A stretch of DNA of 64,000 nt, from the NCBI RefSeq assembly GCF_014648135.1, contig NZ_BMQN01000004.1, positions 1 to 64,000 on the forward strand, given 5' to 3'. The notes below the pieces were generated by a model. The model saw only the letters and a program-made list of their open reading frames with translations. It had not been told where the DNA came from and ran no database searches. The DNA is from Deinococcus sedimenti (GTDB lineage Bacteria; Deinococcota; Deinococci; Deinococcales; Deinococcaceae). Below are positions 47,977 through 56,743 of this stretch, piece by piece. Numbering within the stretch: the stretch's first letter is position 1; each line of letters begins with the position of its first letter. Made by a program: the position numbers and the translations under genes.

Positions 47977-48984
47977 ATGAGCGGTTCAGGTTTCTACCAG
48001 TCCAGATTGCAGCGGCCCGGCGCGGTCCTCGCCCCCATGGCCGGGTACAGTGACGCCCCCATGCGGCAGCTGGCGGCCGAGCAGGGCGCCCTGTGGACGG
48101 TCAGCGAGATGATCAGCGCGCGCGGCCTGATGGGCGGCGGCGACACCGAGAAACTGAACCTGGGCCGCCCCTACCCCGGCGAGCAGGGCCGCGTGGTGCA
48201 GCTGTTCGGCGCCGAACCGGACGTCCTGGCGGGCGCCGTGGCCCGCGCCGAGGCGTGGTTCAGCCCGGCGGCGATCGACCTGAACATGGGGTGCCCCGTC
48301 CCGAAGATCCGCGGGAAGGGCGGCGCGTGCCTGCTCCAGACGCCCGAGACGGCGTACGACCTGGTGCGGGCCATGCGCTCGGCCACCACGCTGGACGTCA
48401 GCGCGAAGATCCGCCTGGGCTGGGATCACGACCGCAGCCTGGAGGTCGCGCAGGGCCTGGAGGCCGCCGGGGCCGCCCTGATCACCGTGCACGGCCGCAC
48501 CAGCGCGCAGCGCTACACCGGCGAGGCCGACTGGGACGCCATCGCGCGCGTGGCGGCGGGAGTGCGGGTGCCCGTGGTCGGCAGTGGGGACATCACCACG
48601 CCCGAACGTGCCCGTGAGCGTCAGCGCCTGGGCGTGGCTACCGTCATGATCGGCCGGGGCGCGGTCGGGAACCCCTGGATCTTCCGGGCACTTGCCACCG
48701 GCGAGGACGCCTGGCCGGACGCCCCTCAGCGGGCCCGGACCGCGCTGCGCCACGCCGAGCTGCAGGAGCAGTTCTACGACGACGACACGGGCCGCCTGAC
48801 CCTGCGCCCGCTGCGCAAGGTGCTGCCGCAGTACCTCCCGGACTTCCCACAGCTGCGGCAGGTGCTGACGCAGGTGGTCACGGCCGCCGACGTGCGCCGC
48901 GCCCTGGCCCCCCTGCTGGGTGAGGACGGACCGGCCGACCTCACCCCTCCCCCCCGCGCGGAGTATGCTGTGAGTCATTCATGA
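47977..48984 (+). CDS. tRNA-dihydrouridine synthase
   Basis: Dus enzymes reduce uridines in the tRNA D-loop with FMN and NADPH. The 335-residue protein has [16 protein letters not shown], the catalytic cysteine in [48 protein letters not shown] and [12 protein letters not shown] (FMN phosphate), followed by the C-terminal helical domain. It is nearest to the DusB type by these motifs, though this cannot be settled here. It is coupled to the DinB-like gene by ATGA. Confidence 0.94.
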   Translation: MSGSGFYQSRLQRPGAVLAPMAGYSDAPMRQLAAEQGALWTVSEMISARGLMGGGDTEKLNLGRPYPGEQGRVVQLFGAEPDVLAGAVARAEAWFSPAAIDLNMGCPVPKIRGKGGACLLQTPETAYDLVRAMRSATTLDVSAKIRLGWDHDRSLEVAQGLEAAGAALITVHGRTSAQRYTGEADWDAIARVAAGVRVPVVGSGDITTPERARERQRLGVATVMIGRGAVGNPWIFRALATGEDAWPDAPQRARTALRHAELQEQFYDDDTGRLTLRPLRKVLPQYLPDFPQLRQVLTQVVTAADVRRALAPLLGEDGPADLTPPPRAEYAVSHS

Positions 48985-49562
48985 ACGTCCGCGAGTACTA
49001 CGCCTACCTGACCGCCGCGCGAGAGCAGCTCTGGAACTACCTGCGCGCCCTGCCGCAGGCCGATCTGGACCGCAACCTGATCGAGGACGCCGACCGCTTC
49101 CACTCGATCAAGGATCTGCTGCTGCACGTCACGGACGTCGAAGATCACTGGGTGCACGGCATCGTGCTCGGAGACGGCGTGCAGCGGCAGTTCCCGCACG
49201 ACTGGGTGCGGCCGCAGGCGCAGCAGTACGACCTGAGCTGGATTCTCGACTACAGCCGCGAGGTCACGCGGCGCACCTGCAGTTTCCTGGACAGCGAACC
49301 TGACCTGAACCGCAGCGTGAAACTCGTGCAGGACGACCCGGCCAGCGACACCGTCACCCTGGACCAGCTGCTGTGGAACGTCATGACCCACGAGGTCCGC
49401 CACACCGCGCAGATCTCGCTGATGATCCGCCAGCTGGGCCACACGCCCCCCTGGCTGGACTACATGCGCTTCATGCGCCCCCAGAGCACCTCCGCGCAGG
49501 CGGGCGCCCCCGACCTGGACGACGGTCTGGACGACGCCCACGACGACACCGACGAACTTTAA
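48981..49562 (+). CDS. DinB-like (DUF664/YfiT type) four-helix protein
   Basis: The 193-residue protein has the DinB fold: a first helix ARE(Q)LWNYLRALP, the metal-ligand His pattern [18 protein letters not shown] in helix 2, and [20 protein letters not shown] in helix 3-4, giving a three-His site. Some relatives are thiol (bacillithiol)-dependent S-transferases or hydrolases, a plausible role in a bacillithiol producer. The C-terminus is an acidic tail ([16 protein letters not shown]). It is coupled to dus and ends at a strong terminator. Confidence 0.85.
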   Translation: MNVREYYAYLTAAREQLWNYLRALPQADLDRNLIEDADRFHSIKDLLLHVTDVEDHWVHGIVLGDGVQRQFPHDWVRPQAQQYDLSWILDYSREVTRRTCSFLDSEPDLNRSVKLVQDDPASDTVTLDQLLWNVMTHEVRHTAQISLMIRQLGHTPPWLDYMRFMRPQSTSAQAGAPDLDDGLDDAHDDTDEL

Positions 49563-49574
49563 GGCACCCTGCCT

Positions 49575-49616
49575 CCGGGGGCCGTCACCTGCGGGTGCGC
49601 GGCCCCCGGCGCTCTT
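49575..49616. terminator. Terminator between convergent DinB-like and phosphoesterase genes
   Basis: CCGGGGGCCG (49575-49584) pairs with CGGCCCCCGG (49600-49609); a CACC/GGTG stem extends into the loop, and CTCTTT follows on the plus strand. Confidence 0.75.
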
Positions 49617-49629
49617 TACACCCGGCGGG

Positions 49630-50589
49630 TCAGCGGCGGAAGTCGTCCACGCGTGTCAGCGGACCGCCGAGCCCGTCCAGCCGGGCCGGCAGGGTGGCGG
49701 TCGTCACCGGTTGCCCGGTCGCGGCGTCCACCGTCTCGAGGGTGGCGCGGTCCTGCGCGGGCCACACGGTCAGCAGCGTGACCGTGCTGCGCGCCGGGCC
49801 CGGGTGCCCCACGTACGCCCGGCCGCCGATCCCCCCGGCGGACAGGACGTTCAGGCGACCCAGGCGCGCCGGGTAGTACGCCGCGTGATGCCCGTGCACG
49901 TACGCCAGCACGCCCCCCACCTCCAGGACCTGCCGCAACGCGCCCGGGTCGCGCAGGACCTCGCCGGGGCGGTTCTTCTCGGCACTCACCCCGGCCAGCG
50001 GCAGGTGCCCCACGACCAGCCGCGCGCCCGCCCCCCGCGCGGCCGGGGAGGCGAGCTGCGCGGCCAGCCACGCCCGCTGCCCGGCCGACACGTCCGGCCC
50101 GGCGGCGTCCAGCGACGCGACGAACACCGCGCCGCCCCCCAGCGTGACACTGAACCGGAACGGGAAATCCGCGCGGTCCACGAACGCCAGGTCCGGGACG
50201 TGCGCGGTCCAGTACGCGGCCGCCTCGCGGCGGTCACGGGGACTGCGGGGACTGGCGTCATGGTTGCCCAGCGTGAACGCGAACGGAATGCCCGCCCGGG
50301 CCAGCGGTGCGCGCACGTCCCGCTCGAACGCCGCCCACATGGCCCGCACCTGCGCGTCACTCAGGCTGGCCTTCTGCCCGCCGATCAGGTCGCCAGGAGA
50401 GAGAACCGCCTCCGGCTTCCACTCGTTCACGATCCGCGCCACGCTGCGCGTCAGCGGCGCAGGGTAGGAGGTGCTGCCGTAGGGCCCGTTGAAATCCCCC
50501 AGGATTGCCAGCCGCACCGGGCGGTCCGCCACCACGGGCACGGGGGACGCCGAGAGCAGCAGCGGCAGCAGGAACACGAGACGGCGCAT
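49630..50589 (-). CDS. Secreted calcineurin-like metallophosphoesterase
   Basis: The 319-residue protein has a signal peptide (MRRLVFLLPLLLSASPVPVVA) and the complete five-block metallophosphoesterase signature: LAILGDFNG (D, with Asn in place of the His of DxH), LSPGDLIGG, TLGNHDASP, VVGHLPLAG and YVHGHHAAYY. It should cleave phosphate mono- or diesters outside the cytoplasm. ATG 50589 is used because it starts the signal peptide; the longer frame gives a polar extension. Confidence 0.88.
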   Translation of the reverse strand: MRRLVFLLPLLLSASPVPVVADRPVRLAILGDFNGPYGSTSYPAPLTRSVARIVNEWKPEAVLSPGDLIGGQKASLSDAQVRAMWAAFERDVRAPLARAGIPFAFTLGNHDASPRSPRDRREAAAYWTAHVPDLAFVDRADFPFRFSVTLGGGAVFVASLDAAGPDVSAGQRAWLAAQLASPAARGAGARLVVGHLPLAGVSAEKNRPGEVLRDPGALRQVLEVGGVLAYVHGHHAAYYPARLGRLNVLSAGGIGGRAYVGHPGPARSTVTLLTVWPAQDRATLETVDAATGQPVTTATLPARLDGLGGPLTRVDDFRR

Positions 50590-50660
50590 GGGCTGCAGTT
50601 CATCACGGCACCTTGAGCAAACCATCAGCCGCCCCACGCTGCGCCGCGCCACGCTGAGAC

Positions 50661-50915
50661 ATGACCCCGGACGACACGCTGCCCGTCAACCCCACCCTGG
50701 CCCCCCACACGCCGCCCAGCACGCCGGACACCCCCGCCGAGCAGGGACCCATGCCGGACCACCTCCCGGACGCCCCGCCTGTTCCGGTCCCCAGCACCGA
50801 CGGCCTGAGCGCGCAGGAGGTCACTACCCTGATCGGCGGCGGCGACGCCAGCCGCGCCGAGGCGAACGAGGCGCTCGCCAGCGCCGAGGGACTGGGCGAC
50901 CCCAGCGAGAGCTGA
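50661..50915 (+). CDS. Small acidic, proline-rich hypothetical protein
   Basis: The 84-residue protein is disordered and Pro/Thr-rich for its first 45 residues, then has a helix with LSAQEVTTLIGGGDASRAEANEALASAEGLG. I do not recognise it. It starts about 70 nt from the divergent phosphoesterase gene and ends 24 nt before the next gene. Codon use is like its neighbours. Confidence 0.5.
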   Translation: MTPDDTLPVNPTLAPHTPPSTPDTPAEQGPMPDHLPDAPPVPVPSTDGLSAQEVTTLIGGGDASRAEANEALASAEGLGDPSES

Positions 50916-50927
50916 ACGGCGCCCCGC

Positions 50928-50933
50928 TAGGCT
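50928..50933 (+). promoter_or_regulatory. Leaderless -10 box of the MmcQ/YjbR gene
   Basis: TAGGCT is followed by GGAGGC and the GTG at 50940. The intervening bases also look like an SD, but are too close to act as one. Confidence 0.4.
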
Positions 50934-50939
50934 GGAGGC

Positions 50940-51314
50940 GTGCCCCTGACCACCGTCGCCGACCTGCGCGCCCACTGCGCCGCGCTGCCGCACTCACGCG
51001 AGACGTTTCCGTTCGACGCGACGACCCTGGTGTTCAAGGTCGGCCCCACGGACGCCGGGAAGATGTACGCCCTGACCGACGTGCAGGCCGACCCGCTGAC
51101 CGTGTCCGTCAAGGTCCGGCCCGAGCGGGGCGACGAACTGCGCGCCGCGCACGAGGCGATCACCCCCGGCCACCACCTGAACAAACGCCACTGGGTGACC
51201 GTGACCCTCGACGTCCGCGTGCCCGACGACCTGATCCGCGACCTGATCACCGGCAGTCACGCGCTGGTCGCGGGCGGCCTGACCCGCGCGCAGCGACAGG
51301 ACCTGGGCCTGTGA
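50940..51314 (+). CDS. MmcQ/YjbR family protein
   Basis: The 124-residue protein fits the YjbR/CyaY-like fold family. It begins VPLTTVADLRAHCAALPHSRETFPFD, then has VFKVGPTDAGKMYALTDVQ, LTVSVKVRPERGDELRAAH, HHLNKRHWVTVTL and the final DLITGSHALVAGGLTRAQR, all typical. The family binds DNA weakly in some cases and is otherwise uncharacterised. The GTG start fits both promoter and homologous start. It is coupled by GTGA to the next gene. Confidence 0.88.
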   Translation: MPLTTVADLRAHCAALPHSRETFPFDATTLVFKVGPTDAGKMYALTDVQADPLTVSVKVRPERGDELRAAHEAITPGHHLNKRHWVTVTLDVRVPDDLIRDLITGSHALVAGGLTRAQRQDLGL

Positions 51315-51895
51315 CGGCCCGCCCACCCCCCCGTCCAGGCCCGGACCGCGCGACCACCCTGCTCAGCCGCCCACGCCTGCTGCGGCGTCTGGGCATGACC
51401 GGCCTGTGGCTAGCGGCGCTGCTCACGCTGGGCGCGTGGCTGGGCGTCTGGGCCGTGCTGTCCCCGGCGCGGACGACCCTGCACGGCGCGCAGGTGAGCC
51501 TCGCGCAGTTGGACGCCCGGCTGGCCCGCACGCAGGAGACCCTCGCGCCGCTGGACGTCCTGGCCCGCCCCGAGGCGCTCGACGCCGCCCGCACCCTGGA
51601 AACCCTCAGCGAGGCCGCGCGCACCGTGCCGCTGCTGACCACCCTGTTCCCGGACGGCGCGCTGACCCGCAGCGCCGACGCCGCCCGCGACTGGCGCGCC
51701 GCCCTGGAAGACCGCGCCGCGTGGCCCGCCCTGGACGCCACCCGCGCGCAGGTCCAGGCGTGGCAGACGCAGCTGCAGACACTGAAAGACCGCCTGACGC
51801 TGCTGACCGTGGGCGGCGCGGTCCTCCTGACCCTGATGTGCGCGTGGTTCGCCGCGGGACAGCTCGCGCTGATCCGCCTGAGCCGCCCGGACTGA
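51311..51895 (+). CDS. Two-helix membrane protein with a coiled-coil loop
   Basis: The 194-residue protein has one membrane helix near residues 29-50 (MTGLWLAALLTLGAWLGVWAVL), a long helical, Gln/Leu/Arg-rich extracytoplasmic part (about residues 55-160) and a second helix near the end (LLTVGGAVLLTLMCAWFAAGQ). I do not recognise it. The layout resembles signalling or stress-sensing proteins with a periplasmic helical hairpin, but has no catalytic domain. The GTG at 51311 overlaps the MmcQ stop. Confidence 0.7.
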   Translation: MTARPPPRPGPDRATTLLSRPRLLRRLGMTGLWLAALLTLGAWLGVWAVLSPARTTLHGAQVSLAQLDARLARTQETLAPLDVLARPEALDAARTLETLSEAARTVPLLTTLFPDGALTRSADAARDWRAALEDRAAWPALDATRAQVQAWQTQLQTLKDRLTLLTVGGAVLLTLMCAWFAAGQLALIRLSRPD

Positions 51896-51942
51896 CCGCA
51901 GCGCTCAGGGGCGTGCCGCTGGCCCCACCCACCGGAGTCATC

Positions 51943-52974
51943 TCATTTCCGCGCATCCGCAGAGGTGCCAGATGCGCGTCCATCGCCTGAACCCGGTCTG
52001 CCCCTCTGCCACGCAGCGTTGCGGGTCCGGTCGCCCCGCATCCTTCGACACATTGCCGTCCTGCATCCAACTGTCCCCGGCGGTCCTCCCGCCAGTGCCC
52101 GCACCTCGGGTTCCGTGGCGTGACCCTCGCCACTGCCCGCGCCGCGCAGCTTCAGCGCGGCCGCCGCGCAGGCCAGCCGCAGCGCCTCCTGCGGGGGCAG
52201 GCCGCGCGTGAACAGGAAGTGCGCGAAGGCCGCCGCCAGCGCGTCCCCCGCGCCGCCCGCGTGCCGCACGGGAACCGGGAAGGGCGGCTGGTGGTGCACC
52301 CCGCCCGTGTCCCGTGTCCACAGCAGCGCGCCGCCTCCGCCCAGCCCGGCCACGATCACGTCCGCGCGGGCCCGCGCCCCCAGCGCCCGCAGGGCCGCCG
52401 CCGGGTCAGGCAGGCGCGCGGCGCTCAGCAGCAGCACGTCCGCCGCGCGCAGGTACGGCTGATCGTACGAGTGATCCGGCGCGGTCAGCTCCTGCACGTC
52501 CGTCAGGATCGGCACGCCCGCCGCGCGGGCCGCGGGCAGCAGGTCCCGCGTCCAGCCGACGTTCGTCATCAGCGTCGCGCGGCACGCGGGCAGCGCCGCC
52601 CGGAAGGCGTCGTGCGGGGCGGGGGCGTCCGCGTGATCCTTCGGGTCGCGGTGAAAGACGTGCGTGCCGTCGGGGCGGGTCACGGCGAGCGTCTGCGCGG
52701 TGGCCCGCGCGGGCACCACCCGCAGGTCGTGCGCGCGCAGTTCGGCCCGGACCGTCCGCCCGGCCACGTCGTCGCCCAAACGCGTCAACAGCCGCGCCGC
52801 GCTGCCCAGCGCCACGAGGCCCCGCAGCAGGTTCACGCCCACACCACTCACGTTCAGGCTCAGCCCGTCCGGCAGGACGCTCCCCGCCGCGTCCAGCGCC
52901 GGGGTGTCCAGCCGCAGCACCGTCTCGACATTCGCGTGTCCACACACTAGCAGGGGCGCGCCCCCGGCGGTCAC
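51943..52974 (-). CDS. PfkB-family carbohydrate kinase
   Basis: The 343-residue protein has the PfkB layout: VCGHANVETVLRL at the start, a glycine pair around SGVGVNLLRGLVALG, GLGGGGALLWTRD and the active-site motif HAGGAGDALAAAFAHFL with the catalytic Asp. It phosphorylates a sugar or nucleoside of unknown type. The last 45 residues (after ATEPEVRALAG) are Arg/Gly-rich and unlike any PfkB C-terminus, so a stop or frame may have been lost. The GTG at 52974 overlaps the regulator stop as GTGA. Confidence 0.85.
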   Translation of the reverse strand: MTAGGAPLLVCGHANVETVLRLDTPALDAAGSVLPDGLSLNVSGVGVNLLRGLVALGSAARLLTRLGDDVAGRTVRAELRAHDLRVVPARATAQTLAVTRPDGTHVFHRDPKDHADAPAPHDAFRAALPACRATLMTNVGWTRDLLPAARAAGVPILTDVQELTAPDHSYDQPYLRAADVLLLSAARLPDPAAALRALGARARADVIVAGLGGGGALLWTRDTGGVHHQPPFPVPVRHAGGAGDALAAAFAHFLFTRGLPPQEALRLACAAAALKLRGAGSGEGHATEPEVRALAGGPPGTVGCRTAMCRRMRGDRTRNAAWQRGRPGSGDGRASGTSADARK

Positions 52975-53636
52975 GGCGCTGCCCCCGGTGCCTCCCCCGG
53001 CACCTCTCCGGGCGGGTCCACCGGCCGGTCGAGCGGCACGAGGTCCAGCAGCAGCCCGTACCGCCGCGCGCCCCGCTTCAGCCGGTACCGGTCGTGCAGG
53101 GCCAGCAGTTCCCCGGCGAAGGCCTCCGCGTCGGCCGGATCGAGGAACAGCGACGCGTCCCGCAGGCGGATCAGCAGCTCCCGCGCCGGGTTCCGCCGCG
53201 GCGCGAGATCGAACGCCCACTCCAGGTTCCCCCGCGCCGTCAGGTACACCCGCACCGCGTCCAGGTCCGGCAGCGGATCGTGGCGGGCGGCCGCGGCCCG
53301 CACCTCCTCCTCCCACGAGTGCCCGGCCGTCAGGCGCGCCAGGTCCGCCGTGCCCAGCAGCGCCGCCGGAATCACGAACGAGCGGCTGACCGCGCGGTAC
53401 ACCCGGACTGGGCGGCCCCGGCGGGGCTCCACCCGCACGACCTCCAGCAGGCCCGCCCGGCACCACTGCGTGACGCGGTAGTGCAGCGCCCCGAGCGGCA
53501 CCCCCAGCTCACGGGCGGCGCGGGCGATGGTCGTCTCCTCACGCAGGAACGGCTTGAGCAGCTGCGCGGGACCCGGCAGGAGCATCGCCGCCGCCTGCGG
53601 GTCGGTCAGTTCCACCCATTCTCGAGTCGGGGACAC
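52971..53636 (-). CDS. ArsR-like winged-helix regulator
   Basis: The 221-residue protein starts with a winged-helix domain: PFLREETTIARAARELGVPLGALHYRVTQWCRAGLLEVVRVEPRRGRPVRVYRAV covers helices and wing (shown by TIARAARELG, GALHYRVTQW and RPVRVYRAV). The C-terminal 130 residues have no clear family. It is coupled to the PfkB gene, so it may control it or the divergent MFS gene. The GTG at 53636 has TAGAGT 5 nt upstream, back to back with the MFS promoter. Confidence 0.82.
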   Translation of the reverse strand: MSPTREWVELTDPQAAAMLLPGPAQLLKPFLREETTIARAARELGVPLGALHYRVTQWCRAGLLEVVRVEPRRGRPVRVYRAVSRSFVIPAALLGTADLARLTAGHSWEEEVRAAAARHDPLPDLDAVRVYLTARGNLEWAFDLAPRRNPARELLIRLRDASLFLDPADAEAFAGELLALHDRYRLKRGARRYGLLLDLVPLDRPVDPPGEVPGEAPGAAP

Positions 53637-53641
53637 CCTCT

Positions 53642-53647
53642 ACTCTA
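53642..53647 (-). promoter_or_regulatory. Leaderless -10 box of the regulator/sugar-kinase operon
   Basis: TAGAGT on the minus strand, 5 nt before the GTG at 53636. It lies 33 bp from the -10 of the divergent MFS gene. Confidence 0.45.
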
Positions 53648-53679
53648 CGCGCCCCCTGTGCCCTGAAGTAGACCCCTCC

Positions 53680-53685
53680 TACCGT
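53680..53685 (+). promoter_or_regulatory. Leaderless -10 box of the MFS transporter gene
   Basis: TACCGT is followed by 6 nt and ATG 53692, deciding this start over the open frame from 53527. Confidence 0.5.
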
Positions 53686-53691
53686 GAACGC

Positions 53692-55038
53692 ATGGCACCC
53701 TTGACCGGTCTACGCGGCTACACCGTCATCTGGACGGGACAGTTCTTCAGTTCCCTGGGCGCGGGCATGACGACCTTCGCGCTGGCCCTGTGGCTGTGGG
53801 AGGAAACCCACCGCGCCACGGCCTTCTCGCTGCTGACCGTCGTGACGTTCGCCCCGCTGATCGTCCTGACGCCCCTCGTGGGCGCCCTGGTGGACCGCTG
53901 GAATGGGCACCTGAAGCGGGTGATGATGATCGGCGACGCCGCCCGACTCCTGACCAGCGTCCTGCTGCTCGCGCTGCTGCTGGGCGGGCACCTCTCACCG
54001 GGATGGCTGTACGCGGTCGTGTTGCTGGAAGCCGTGACCGGCGCGTTCCAGTGGCCTGCCGACTCGGCTGCCACGACCGTCATGCTCCGCCCCGAGGACT
54101 ACGCCCGCGCGGGCGGCATCCAGACTGCCGTCACGTCCCTGAGCGCCGTGCTCGCCCCACCCCTGGGCGCGCTGCTGTACCACAGCGTGGGCCTCAGCGG
54201 CCTCGTGACGCTGGACCTGCTGGGCGGCGCGCTGGCCCTGACCAGCCTGCTGCTCGTGCGCGTCCCGAACCCGCCCGTCAGTGACGCGGGCCGCGCCAGC
54301 CGCTCGAACCTCTGGCGGGAATCCCTGTACGGCTTCCGGTTCATCCTGGCGCACCCGGCCCTGCTGACCCTGCAACTCGTGTTCCTGTTCGGGAACCTCC
54401 TGAACGGCCTGACGTTCACGCTCCAGACCCCCCTGATCCTGGCGCGCAGCGGCGAGTCGGGCGGCGCGGCCGCGCTGGCCGCCGTGCAGATGGCGGCCGG
54501 ACTCAGCGGCGTCGCCTCGGGCCTGATCATCGCCGCGTGGGGCGGCCCGAAACGCCGCCTGCACGGCGTGCTGATCGGCTGGGCCGTCAGCTTCGGCACG
54601 CTGCTGCTGCTCGGCGCGGGCCCCAGCCTGCCGTTCTGGATGCTGGCCGCCGTGATCGGCGCGTTCAGCGCCCCCCTGACCAACAGCAGCAACCAGGCGC
54701 TCTGGCAGACCCGCACGCCCGCCGACATTCAGGGCAAGGTGTTCGCCGCGCGGCGCGTGATCGCCATGCTGGCCCTGCCCGCCGCGGCGTTCGCGGCCGG
54801 GCCCCTCGCCGACCGCGTCCTGACCCCCGCCACCGCCCCCGGCGGGACCCTGGCGGGCGTGGCCGACGCCCTCGTCCCGGCGGGCGGCGCGGGCATCGCG
54901 CTGCTGTACCTGCTGGTGGGCGTGACCGGCGTGACCGTCATGCTGGCCATGTTCACCGTGCCGCGCCTGCGCGCCGTGGAACACCCCGCGCCAGACGAGC
55001 CGACGGACGAGCCGACGCGGGCGGCACCCACCCCCTGA
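53692..55038 (+). CDS. MFS transporter (MFS_3/MdtH-like exporter type)
   Basis: The 448-residue protein has 12 membrane helices. It begins LRGYTVIWTGQFFSSLGAGMTTFALALWLWE, the typical first helix of the macrolide/drug exporter-like group, then LTPLVGALVDRWNGHLKRVMM (motif A variant), FQWPADSAATTVMLRPED and, later, NSSNQALWQTRTPADIQGKVFAARR, a group hallmark. The C-terminus is an acidic Pro-rich tail. Export of a drug or metabolite is likely, but the substrate is unknown. It diverges from the ArsR-like gene, its probable regulator. Confidence 0.88.
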   Translation: MAPLTGLRGYTVIWTGQFFSSLGAGMTTFALALWLWEETHRATAFSLLTVVTFAPLIVLTPLVGALVDRWNGHLKRVMMIGDAARLLTSVLLLALLLGGHLSPGWLYAVVLLEAVTGAFQWPADSAATTVMLRPEDYARAGGIQTAVTSLSAVLAPPLGALLYHSVGLSGLVTLDLLGGALALTSLLLVRVPNPPVSDAGRASRSNLWRESLYGFRFILAHPALLTLQLVFLFGNLLNGLTFTLQTPLILARSGESGGAAALAAVQMAAGLSGVASGLIIAAWGGPKRRLHGVLIGWAVSFGTLLLLGAGPSLPFWMLAAVIGAFSAPLTNSSNQALWQTRTPADIQGKVFAARRVIAMLALPAAAFAAGPLADRVLTPATAPGGTLAGVADALVPAGGAGIALLYLLVGVTGVTVMLAMFTVPRLRAVEHPAPDEPTDEPTRAAPTP

Positions 55039-55102
55039 CCCGGCTGGAGGGGCGGGCCACCGCCTGCACCGGGTCGGGTGCGCCACGCCGGTCGTCCGGC
55101 GG

Positions 55103-56146
55103 TCAGAAGCCAAAGAAGTTCAGGATGAGGGTGCTGGCGTCGGGCGCGCAGGGGTCGGTGTACGATCCGGCGCTGCTCCCGCCGGGCCACGCGTGCCCCA
55201 GGCCCGTGACCGAGTAGCGTTGCAGGCGCGTGGTGCCGCCTGCGGTGCGGTAGTCGAAGCGGGTGTAGGCGCGGCAGGCGGTGCCGCCCACGGTGGCGTC
55301 GGGCGTGTCGTCCGGGTCGCCGTTGTCGGTGCCGTCGGCGAGGTCGTTCGCCTGCGCCCACTGCGTGAGGATCTGCGTAGCATTCACGGGGTTCACGGTC
55401 GGGTCAGCGCTGCCCTGGAAGACCAGGGCGGGCATGGCGCGGCGGCGGCTGCCCATCTCGGTGGCGCAGGCAGTACCGCGCCCGTTGGGGTCGTAGATGC
55501 TGCCGTAGGTCATGGCGTTCAGGCCGCCCGCCGCGGTGGTGGCACCCTGGTACATGACGCCCGCGACGCTGGCCACGCCGCGGATCAGGTCGGGGTACGT
55601 GCAGCCCATGATGTTCGCCATGGCCGCCCCGGCGGACAGGCCCGCGACGGCCACGCGGGCGCTGTCCACGGCGTAGTTGCTTTTCACCCAGCCGATCATC
55701 CCGGCGATGACGGCGGGTTCGCCCGCGCCGCGGGACTGGTTGCTCGTGCTGAACCAGTTCCAGCAGTCGCTGCTGTTGTAGAGGGTGCCCTGTTCGGGGT
55801 ACAGCACCAGGAAGCCCCGCGTGTCGGCCAGGGTGTTCATGCGGGTGCCGGCGGCGAAGTCGTATCCGTCCTGCAGGCAGCCGTGCAGCATGACCATCAG
55901 GGGGCGGGGCGAGCCCGCAAACCCGGCGGGGACCCACAGGCGGTAGAAGCGCGCGCCGTACGCGCTGCTGTACGTGCCGCTGACCCACGTGCCGGTCGCC
56001 TGCGCGTGCAGGGCCGGGCCAGCGGGGGGCTGGGAGGCCTGGGTGGGCGTGGCGGGCGGCGCGCAGGCGGCGAGCAGGCCCGGGAGCAGTAGGCCGGTCA
56101 GGCGGGGAGCCGGGTGTGAACGGGCGGGGGCGCGGGCTGGACGCAT
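55103..56146 (-). CDS. PHB-depolymerase-type esterase lipoprotein
   Basis: The 347-residue protein has a signal peptide with lipobox LLAAC (Cys about 30), then the esterase/PHB depolymerase (LpqC-like) fold: LMVMLHGCLQDGYDFA (oxyanion), DCWNWFSTSNQSRGAGEP, VAGLSAGAAMANIM (nucleophile Ser in GLSAG), FQGSADPTVNP (Asp) and VTGLGHAWPGG (His). The full triad is present. It would cleave polyester or acyl-ester bonds outside the cell. ATG 56146 has GGAGGT upstream. It converges with the MFS gene. Confidence 0.9.
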   Translation of the reverse strand: MRPARAPARSHPAPRLTGLLLPGLLAACAPPATPTQASQPPAGPALHAQATGTWVSGTYSSAYGARFYRLWVPAGFAGSPRPLMVMLHGCLQDGYDFAAGTRMNTLADTRGFLVLYPEQGTLYNSSDCWNWFSTSNQSRGAGEPAVIAGMIGWVKSNYAVDSARVAVAGLSAGAAMANIMGCTYPDLIRGVASVAGVMYQGATTAAGGLNAMTYGSIYDPNGRGTACATEMGSRRRAMPALVFQGSADPTVNPVNATQILTQWAQANDLADGTDNGDPDDTPDATVGGTACRAYTRFDYRTAGGTTRLQRYSVTGLGHAWPGGSSAGSYTDPCAPDASTLILNFFGF

Positions 56147-56249
56147 GGGGTGACCTCCGGTAGGGCTGGGTTGTGGGACTGTCCCAGGGTAGGGGAGGGG
56201 TGTCACGCCGGAGGAACAGCGGGTGAAAACCCGCCGATCAATTACGCCC

Positions 56250-56278
56250 TTTACATAACGAGCCGGGCGGGGTAGAGT
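56250..56278 (+). promoter_or_regulatory. Promoter of the beta-grasp/DUF4132 operon
   Basis: TTTACA (56250-56255), 17 bp, TAGAGT (56273-56278). The predicted start near 56285 leaves a 50-nt leader with an SD (GGGAGG, 56320-56325) before ATG 56337, unlike the leaderless genes around it. Confidence 0.6.
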
Positions 56279-56336
56279 CGAACGTGACAACCGCACCATT
56301 CCCCCTCCGCCCCACTCCACGGGAGGTCAACCCCGC

Positions 56337-56741
56337 ATGATCGTCGAAACGAAACTCCTGGGCCGCCGCACGCCCTTCGAACGCCGCCCCATCCCCCTCA
56401 CCGGCAGCGCCCACACCCTCGAACAGCTCCTGACCGCGCTGGTCGAACACGAACTCGCCGCGTACGACCAGCGGCAGGCCGGCGTGGGCGTCCTGCGCGT
56501 CCTGACCGAACGCGAACTGGAGGACGCCGCCCTGACCGGCCGCGTGGCCCTCAGCCCGCAGGACCGCGCCGCGACCGTCACGCCCGAGGACGCTGCCCGC
56601 ACTGCCCTGACCGCCTTCCGCGACGGGCTGTACTACGTGTTCCTCGACGACGAGCAACTGACCGACCTCTCGGCCCCCGTCACCCTGCGCCCGGACAGCA
56701 CCCTGCTCCTGCTGCGCCTGACCGCCCTGGCAGGCGGCTGA
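56337..56741 (+). CDS. Small beta-grasp (ubiquitin-like) protein ending in Gly-Gly
   Basis: I do not recognise a named family for this 134-residue protein. Its layout fits a beta-grasp fold: strand MIVETKLLG, strand FERRPIPL, a helix TLEQLLTALVEHELAAYD, an inserted helical segment (about residues 50-95), strand LYYVFLDDEQLTDL, and a final strand in RPDSTLLLLRLTALAGG. The last part matches the end of ubiquitin in pattern (D-x-x-x-L-x-D, x-S-T-L-x-L-x-L-R-L, then Gly-Gly as the very last residues). A Gly-Gly C-terminus is the activated end of ubiquitin, ThiS and MoaD. It is 2 nt before the DUF4132-type gene. No E1-like partner is in the window. Confidence 0.6.
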   Translation: MIVETKLLGRRTPFERRPIPLTGSAHTLEQLLTALVEHELAAYDQRQAGVGVLRVLTERELEDAALTGRVALSPQDRAATVTPEDAARTALTAFRDGLYYVFLDDEQLTDLSAPVTLRPDSTLLLLRLTALAGG

Positions 56742-56743
56742 CC

